From NCBI GenBank assembly GCA_031002005.1, contig CM061921.1:121612597-121676596 (forward strand): a stretch of 64,000 bases of DNA, in the 5' to 3' direction. Every line of letters starts with the position of its first letter. Position 1 is the stretch's first letter. The DNA comes from Vandiemenella viatica (lineage: Eukaryota; Arthropoda; Insecta; Orthoptera; Morabidae). Below, piece by piece: positions 57,223 through 64,000 of the stretch. Position numbers and translations under genes: made by a program. Below the pieces are notes generated by a model, which saw only the letters and a program-made list of their open reading frames with translations, was not told where the DNA came from and ran no database searches.

Positions 57223-58112
57223 TTAAACAACATTTATGAGATTTGGGTAGCTACACAGTGACTTGGACTAAAGAAGGTACTTTTTTTTTTTTTGTCTGAA
57301 AATTTTTACACACTTTTTGAAAGATGTTATTTAAGACTGTTTCTGCTATAGGCATCGAATATGTCTACACCTCACAAAACCTGAATAATGTTAAACAGCA
57401 GAATGCACTGTATGATATATTTACACATGTGAGCTCTCACTCATATTGTGTACAATAAAGTATGTCCATGACCACCAGTGTTGATAAACATTATGTTGAA
57501 CGAATACACTGTTAGTTACAATTGTTTCATGAATCATAAGAACGGATGTCGTCAGTTGCCATACTTGTACAGGCTGCATTTTAGCCTATCGACAAGCAGA
57601 GCAATTATCATTAGATGTTGAAATATGGCTGGTGGCAATCACTTAGCATTTAATGCTATGGCAATTTTTGTGTGAAGTTTGGTGGTATGTATATATTTAA
57701 TTGCGATATTGGAATATATTTTTAAATGATATGGTTGGTGAAATGTGTGTAAACAAATTTTCAGACCAAAAGGGTACTTTCTTGTCGAGTCAGAGTCGTT
57801 GCGTAGGGGTTGAGATGTATATTAATTTTGCAGTGCTGGTGGCATCTGATACCTGCATGATACAATCACATTTCTTCATTTTTAATTTAATTTGCTGTGG
57901 CTTTACTGAAAAATGTTGGTGAGGAACATGTAAAAGAAGCATTTAATGTGAATTCCAAGAGCGTACCGCCATTTCTTGATAGGTGGAGAGCATGGCCAAA
58001 GAAGTTATATTCGTGCAAAGAGATTTGGTTAAATGACGAAAATGTTAAATGTAATTTGGAAGGCTGCTAAACAGAAGTTCATCAGGAGCTTTTGGTACAC
58101 TTTGCATCAGAA
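57223..58112. other. No gene recognised
   Basis: AT-rich between two inverted-repeat elements. A short CAGGCTGCATTTTAGCCTA motif occurs at about 57571. Confidence 0.4.
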
Positions 58113-58120
58113 GGAGATTC

Positions 58121-59050
58121 GGGTATTATCTAGATCGCGATACCACTACAGTCACTTAACGCTTCGCAGACTACAGCGTTGTAAACACAAATAGCTATGA
58201 CGTTTCCGTTCAGTCTTTGCTATACAACAAATGTTGCGGGACTCAACGGAAATTTTTTTTTCGGGCGGTGAGAAATTAAATATTCAACTTTTGGTAACGA
58301 AAATTCTTATTAACTGTATGAACGTAAAAATTAATCGGAAATTACAATCGCAGTTGTGAAGATATTTGATATCGGTATCTAGAATATAGTCCATCCATGT
58401 AGGCCTAATTCTATATGTTGATATCTTACGAAATATAATGTTTATAAAAAGATTTCGTTAATAACTATTTGCATTTATGTTGTAACGCAGCCTGGACCAC
58501 ACTAACAGCGATAGATATGATTTTGAAATTGGGTGTCAGCTATATCATGTGCGACGATTACGTTTCACTACGGGCCAGGCTGCGGTAAGACTTTAACGAC
58601 ATTAACAGCGATTGATACTACATAGAAATTAGGTATCCACATTAAGATGTTCGATAGTCCTTGTATTTCCATATTTGTTGCTAATTCAGTATAAAAATTA
58701 ATAAAAATACGTTGATGATAACTAAAATTACAGCTGTTAATGTAGTTTTCAGTATCACCTATTAGAAACAGGTAGAAGACGTTAATTCTAGATTCTAATA
58801 TCAAGATTTTTAATTTTTTTTTATAACAAATTTGGAATTAAATTTTATGTAAATACACTGCTTTTTTTGTACCCATCCGAAAAACCCATACTTTCCGTGG
58901 AAGGCCCCGTTAGTGACATTTAGAGCTGCCTGCGCGTGTAACATATACGTCACATTCAGTAATGTAGTGACATCATACTCCCTCTATCCGGAAGTGTTAC
59001 ATCGCGAGGCGGTAAGTGGTTGCAGCGGTATCGCGATCTAGATAATACCC
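58121..59050. mobile_element. 930-bp non-autonomous DNA element with perfect 8-bp target duplication
   Basis: The ends GGGTATTATCTAGATCGCGA are perfect inverted repeats at 58121 and 59050. Similarity continues with TACC(A/G)CT(A/G)CA. GGAGATTC flanks both sides (58113-58120 and 59051-59058). The interior holds the motif pair GCAGCCTGGACC (58488) and GGGCCAGGCTGC (58571) facing each other, but no transposase. Confidence 0.93.
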
Positions 59051-59058
59051 GGAGATTC

Positions 59059-59850
59059 TTTTTTGATGTATATTCTCATGTGTCAAATTGTTGGTACTCC
59101 AGTATACTCCTACAGTGAAGAGGTTGAGTATGTTTTGGCACGGAAAACTGCTTAGCAGCTCCAGTGAAGATAAAAACTGATTTGTCTGCTTGCAAGGTTC
59201 TTATGATTGTCTTTTTGGATGCTGCATGTATCATGCATCAATTTTCTGTAACTGTCTGCTGTGAATACTTGGATAAGGTTACAGTGCCATTTCAGTCAAA
59301 AAAGCGCAATATTCCTGCATTGTGGCTACACCAGTAAAATTGGAATATCTACTCTGAATAGCTTCAGATAATTTCCCTGTAGCGATTCTTTACCATTTCA
59401 GTTATATTAAACAACATTGTTATCTGTAAAAAACTTTTCCGGCGTATAGTTGCAATGAAATTTTCACAGCTGTGCTGCTGGATTGTATCATAAAATATGA
59501 TTTTCTTAATGGTTTGCTCTGCCGTCTTCTGGAATCCACCTGTAATGTTCGACTGACTACAAACTGTCTGTTGGTCAACCAGTATAGATGAATTCACACG
59601 TGAAGAAGACAGCATAGCTAGGCCTTTGAAATATAATATTTTTAAAATGAAATCAGATGAAGATTTCATTGTGGGCATAATCTTAACATCTGACAATGAA
59701 CCATCTAAATAATTATAATTTAAACTATTAAAAAGCATTACAATAGTCATTTTCTATAGATCACAGTATAATAGGCGGACTGGGTATGTGGGAAGGAGGC
59801 AATTTACAGTAAAAACGTTTTATAACAAAATAGATGTGTTCGCCAGAAAA
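59059..59850. other. No gene recognised
   Basis: AT-rich; a 128-codon minus-strand open frame (59364-59750) shows no family I recognise. Confidence 0.4.
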
Positions 59851-59852
59851 TT

Positions 59853-60025
59853 AGCTGAGCATGTTGGGTGTGCAGTAATGCTCTTGCTTTGTGTTCGGGA
59901 GGATGGGGGTTCGAATCCCTGTTCAGCCATCAGATTTTGGTCTTCCACGGTTTCTCGAAATACTCCAGGCGACTGCCAGGATGGTTCCTCCCTGCCTCTA
60001 AATGTTGTCAGCGAGGTGTAATGCA
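59853..60025 (+). mobile_element. tRNA-derived SINE (family 1)
   Basis: AGCTGAGCATGTTGGG-like A-box region, B box GGGTTCGAATCCC (59908-59920), then CCATCAGATTTTGGTCTTCC, ACTCCAGGCGACTGCCAGG and GGTTCCTCCC, the family-1 body, shortened near its end. No poly-A. Confidence 0.8.
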
Positions 60026-60292
60026 ATCAACTTGGTAAGACACAGATAAGTACCCTCCAATTTAAAATCATGATCAGTATGCAAAATAAGGAATCTTAGG
60101 TTCTGCATCTTGAATAGATTGTTCTGCAAATTTTATACATATGTCTGGTGCCAATCTGTGCAGCATATTGAATTGCATGTATTTAGTTTTATAATATTTC
60201 CAGTACACTGTCATGTGGAAGTAGAAATTGGTTGGAATATCTAGGACCAGCATGCCATTGCTAAATGTATTTTGGAACATATTTCTAGGGGT

Positions 60293-60360
60293 GTCTTGCA
60301 TTTGACTACTGCAATATTATGACGCCAATTCCTTGCGGAATCGCGATCTCCAGTAATCCC
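60293..60360. repeat. Orphan inverted-repeat end of the GGGATTAT family
   Basis: Reversed, it begins GGGATTACTGGAGATCGCGA and matches the right end of the 55429-55707 element over about 65 bases. The other end was not found. Confidence 0.65.
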
Positions 60361-60899
60361 GAGAAGTTACCATTACAATTGAATTTTTGGTTTGCTTATT
60401 TTCCAGCTTGTTTGCTTTTTGTGCAGTTGCATTTTAGTGAATTCTAACAAAAAATTTTTTTGCAGAAATGTCTGAAACTAAAGAGCCTGTTGAAAAGTGT
60501 AGTGTAGTGTAGGAAAGAAAAAGTGAAAGCTAAAAGACCAGCTACTCAAGAATAACGAAACTGAATTTAATTGAAACATTATTCTAGAAAAAGAAACTCT
60601 TATCTTTCAGGAATGGGATAATTGCTGCATTCTTATTAAATGTTTGTGAACATCACAAAACATATTACATAAAGAAATTCAGTGCATATAAGGCAGCTTG
60701 TTTTGATCTGTTTAAATGTAATAGGGGGGGGGGAAATATAATAAGTAGCACGCTTCACATTGTAGAGTCTTGGATAAAGTAAATAATAAAATCACAGTAC
60801 TTGTTGAGTCAATCCCTGGATAAAAAATATGATACATGCCTAGAAAAGATAAACAACCAACCAAAATTTGGTAACTTGGATCATGAAATTGGAGTGGAT

Positions 60900-61108
60900 T
60901 AAAAGTGACTGCATTCGGGAGGACGTGGTTCAAATCCCCGTCTGGCCATCCAGATTTGGGTTTTCCATGGATTCCCCAAATCACTCCAGGCGACTGCCGG
61001 GGTGGTTCCTTCAGAAGGCCATGGCTCATATCCTTCCGTTTCTAGCCCCCAAGTCCTTTCCTGTCTGTAATGACGTCGTCATGACATAAAGCTGTAAGGA
61101 AAAAAAAT
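60900..61108 (+). mobile_element. tRNA-derived SINE (family 1), 5'-truncated
   Basis: GCATTCGGGAGGACGTGG, B box GGTTCAAATCC, CCATCCAGATTTGGG, CACTCCAGGCGACTGCC and GAAGGCCATGGC, ending in an A-rich tail (61099-61108). It lacks the A box. Confidence 0.85.
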
Positions 61109-61480
61109 AGTGTCCACTTTCAAAAAATGAAACTCTGGAGCAAATCAACATATCACTGACATAATTATGCAACTCAGCTTTGAAATTCCATCCATTTGCA
61201 TCAGATAGCTAAAAAATATCAGGAATAAGGTTAGTAGGATTAAAAAAAAATCTGTGCTGAAGGACTGCTAAAAATTGCAAGATGATTTGCAATAAAAAGC
61301 AAGTGGTTACTGTGTAAAATATGGCCAGTAGAAAAAAACTGTTAATTTGGGTTGAAAATATGACTAGCTGCTTCCTTAGCACATACTCTTTAAGGAAAAG
61401 TGTATCCGAAAGCCATAAAATATGACAAAGGTGTAATGTGTGCCGAAACATACGGTAACGCACGTTACTGACTTTGTGTT

Positions 61481-61790
61481 AATAGACATCTTGAACTGTC
61501 TGTGACGTATTCAGAATTTCACGTGCCTGCGGTCTTATTCACTCAAAATCTACTAAGCACCATGGAATATTAGTAGTCATTCTGGTCCAGGCTTCCATTC
61601 AATCTAAATACAACACGGTTATGCACATTTCTGAATTAGTGGCAATAGATGTCTTGAGCCACCTGTGACGTCATTATAGTCAGAAATTGGCACGGCAGCC
61701 ACCTTACTCACTCAAAATCCACAATACTCCATGGAACATTAGTCGTAATTCTGTTCCTGGCTGCATTTCAACCTAACCGCACCCTCCGCC
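61481..61790. repeat. Two ~162-bp imperfect tandem units
   Basis: Units start AATAGA(C/T) at 61481 and 61643 and share CTGTGACGT, CACTCAAAATC, CCATGGAA(T/C)ATTAGT and (G/C)TCC(A)GGCT(T/G)CATTCAA-like words. They again contain the GGTCCAGGCTGC motif (61581, 61748). Confidence 0.8.
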
Positions 61791-61799
61791 AGTACAGTT

Positions 61800-64000
61800 T
61801 CTTAAAAACCAACATGTGTACGGCATGAGAAAGAGCACATTCATGGTAATGACGCCTCGCAGGAATAGCACCACCTTCTGTTTGAAGGGAAATAGCAGTG
61901 AATAAGGAAAGGAGGAAAGTGGACTGTGAAAGATCTCATCCATAATATGGGCATATACCACACAGACAAAGACTGAAGTCCAGGAAAAGTTCCTTAAGAA
62001 AGTCTCAGGAACTTACAATGACAACTGAGAAAGCCAGGTTACAACTATGGGAAGTGTGGTGTGACATAGAACCACATTAACATGAGGTATCTGGGCAACA
62101 CAAGGCACGCATTATGTTGGCTTAGGGAAAATTTCAAGTTCTGGGAATAGTGTTGCAAATTGGAAAAAAAAAATGTTTTTTTTTTCAGATTTGTGAAAAA
62201 ATAAACATGAAAAAAAACCTAGCACCTTTCTTTTTGTTTCTATTTTTTTTCCCCTCAGAAAACAATATATTTGATAAATTATAGTTTTATTTACGGTACT
62301 TACATATTACATGTGTGTTTTAAATCTTACTAAATCATATAATGTCTTACATAATGATTCATAAATGTATCTCTATAGGTACCCTAATTTTTTATTCATC
62401 CTTTATGTCAGTACCACATTCACTAGTATTAGAACAACCAACACTAGTTCGGTCAGAGTTGGAATTGTCTCTTTCTCATTCTGTCTGCTCTAGATCCATA
62501 ACTTCAGAAATAATTACATTTTCTTTTACTGGATGTATTGTATGCAAAAGCTTTTGAGATTGCAATTTTAAATTGTGAGCAAAGTACACACTGTGCATAA
62601 AGACTGCGCTGATAGTTCTGTATTAAGGTCTTTTTAAGTTTGAATTTAAATGCATTATCATACAAAATAGGAGCATTATTTCTTTTCAATCGTTGGTTTA
62701 CGCCAATGGTTGCAAGGAAACGATTCATAATTACTGACAATTTAATGACTCGGTATCACTAAAGGCTGTGAGTTTAACAAGTATACGAATATAAGGAAAG
62801 CACAATAAGTAATAAAAAGAGGCAAAAAACTACAGATAAATTTAAAATTCCTAATTTTTTGAAAAGATCCGTAGGTCTACAGATAAATTTGTAGGGGTGG
62901 CAGCACTAGTTCAAATAGCGAGTATCAATCCAAACAACGGGGAATGGGGATTCCTTCTCATGTAACCTATCCTTTTCGGGAAGTCCCCGTTCGTAAAAGA
63001 AAACTTCAGTCAATGTTACCAAAATTTTTGTAATTTTTTTTCCTACTGAACCAGAAAAATATAGTAGATTTAAAAATTAAGATAAGTACTTAGTATAAAC
63101 TCTAAAACAGTCACATTAAACGATAAATGCCTTAAAAATTTGAAATTTAGTATTTATGAAAAAAAAGCACTCGGGAAAAAAACCATGTTTTTTTTTTTCA
63201 AGTTTTTTTTTCACGTCGGAAAAAAAAAGTTTTTTTTACAACACTATGCGGGAAGGACTCTGCAGGGCAGGGGTCAGCGAATTCTCCATTCAGGCTTTAA
63301 GAAAGGTGAAACACAATGGGACTTGCCAGTTTGAAAAGGCAGATTTATGACCTTTCACCGCTCAGTATGGGGTTGGCCGCAGTTCTGTGCGTGGACAAAG
63401 TTGACGGGTGAGATATATTGCGTGACCAATTGCAGATACGTGATAACGTCAAGACACGCCAAATTAGAGATTCGGTGAGTGCTCACTGCATGAAACTAGT
63501 AAAACCGAGTGGACATGAAAGAAATATGACACTTTCCCAACAAATCCTCCAACCCCGTCATAGGAATGATGTGTTGAACCTGAGAGTGCTTGGAGGGGCG
63601 AATGTTTTGCCAATAGCATTTTACCAAAATGCAGATGATTATTTTTTGTGGATTGAAAAGGGTTCTCAAAATTATTTATTGATCACTAATAAGAATGAAA
63701 GTCATAACCTGACCATATATTCTTTGAATGAAGGCCAACAGTCATAAGGTGATTTAAATTCAATAATAACTGATAAGCAATCAAAAATTATTCACAAACA
63801 ACACGTTTGCCCTACATTAATGGTCATTAAAATTAAGTAATACAATACTACAAAATATCCATTTTCATATACACACTAACAGTTTACAGTTTCTTCAGCA
63901 GGACACGTAATGAGATTATTTGTTAAAAGCTAATGTCCTTCGTTTCAATCATAGAAACTACTGAATTCAGTTTATGAAATGCCACGGCTAATCTCTCAGT
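61800..64000. other. No gene recognised
   Basis: AT-rich with A and T runs near 62163-62250 and 63160-63240. A 109-codon open frame (63418-63747, plus) has no family I recognise and its composition is not convincing. Confidence 0.4.

Noticed and set aside
59364..59750. 128-codon minus-strand ORF
   Set aside because: No recognisable family and no supporting context; likely chance.
54507..60360. One 5.85-kb transposon bounded by the two orphan GGGATTA ends
   Set aside because: The flanking octamers do not match, and other complete elements lie inside.
60455..60512. Possible exon (TTTTTTTGCAG followed by an ATG frame)
   Set aside because: The frame stops after about 14 codons and no partner exon is seen.
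63418..63747. 109-codon ORF as a gene
   Set aside because: No family recognised, no exon signals; listed only as part of an unassigned stretch.
1..64000. CRISPR array, operons or bacterial features
   Set aside because: Splice sites, SINEs, LINEs and LTR elements show a eukaryotic genome; tandem units seen are not spacer-repeat arrays.

Overview
This is an AT-rich animal nuclear window, most likely from an insect with a large repeat-filled genome. I find no convincing host gene. The evidence for an insect is the mix of repeats: R1-like, Jockey-like and CR1-like LINEs, mariner elements with an 'AGGTGTGTTCAAAAA'-type end, a hAT/BED relative, P-element-like and Harbinger-like DNA elements, and tRNA-derived SINEs. 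Two LINE tails end in a (TAGATG)-type repeat. My guess is an orthopteroid (grasshopper, cricket or stick-insect-like) species, but that rests on recall of repeat style and not on a search.

Layout. 1-4.1 kb: 3'-truncated (by the window) CR1-type LINE on the minus strand, with a PHD + SGNH-esterase ORF1 and a frameshifted EN-RT ORF2. 4.3-9.6 kb: tRNA-derived SINEs, one with a 15-17 bp target duplication, and a decayed hAT/BED transposase gene. 10.8-14.3 kb: an R1-like LINE tail and a 5'-truncated CR1-type LINE whose catalytic FADD box reads FAAD. 15.5-16.9 kb: a decayed copy of a multicopy arthropod ORF and another SINE. 18.0-18.8 kb: an internally deleted Tc1/mariner-like element. 19.4-20.5 kb: an unidentified, frameshifted coding-like stretch. 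22.0-23.2 kb: a full-length dead mariner. 23.3-23.6 kb: a SINE-LINE chimera. 24.6-25.7 kb: a P-element-like element. 25.7-31.4 kb: a complete, apparently young Ty3/gypsy LTR retrotransposon with LTRs that look identical and open gag and pol.

31.6-37.2 kb is a scrap-yard of LINE fragments, a Harbinger-type MITE (TTA duplication) and a mariner 3' end. 37.4-42.7 kb is a near-complete but frameshifted Jockey-like LINE whose ORF1 has a long Gln/His tract. 44.9-46.5 kb has a tRNA-Lys-like primer site followed by a gag-like decayed reading frame. 47.2-52.9 kb holds a minus-strand SINE, LINE fragments and a second, larger P-like copy. That copy is in opposite orientation to the first, interrupts a LINE, and retains a recognisable THAP first exon. 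54-62 kb is a dense field of short inverted-repeat elements with clean 8-bp or 5-bp target duplications, plus SINEs. 62-64 kb holds little that I can name.

Nothing here works as a pathway. The only set of genes that could still cooperate is the LTR element's gag and pol. The most interesting signals are the P-like/THAP family and a short motif (GGTCCAGGCTGCATTT and its complement). That motif recurs at least 14 times across otherwise different DNA elements and tandem repeats in the window.
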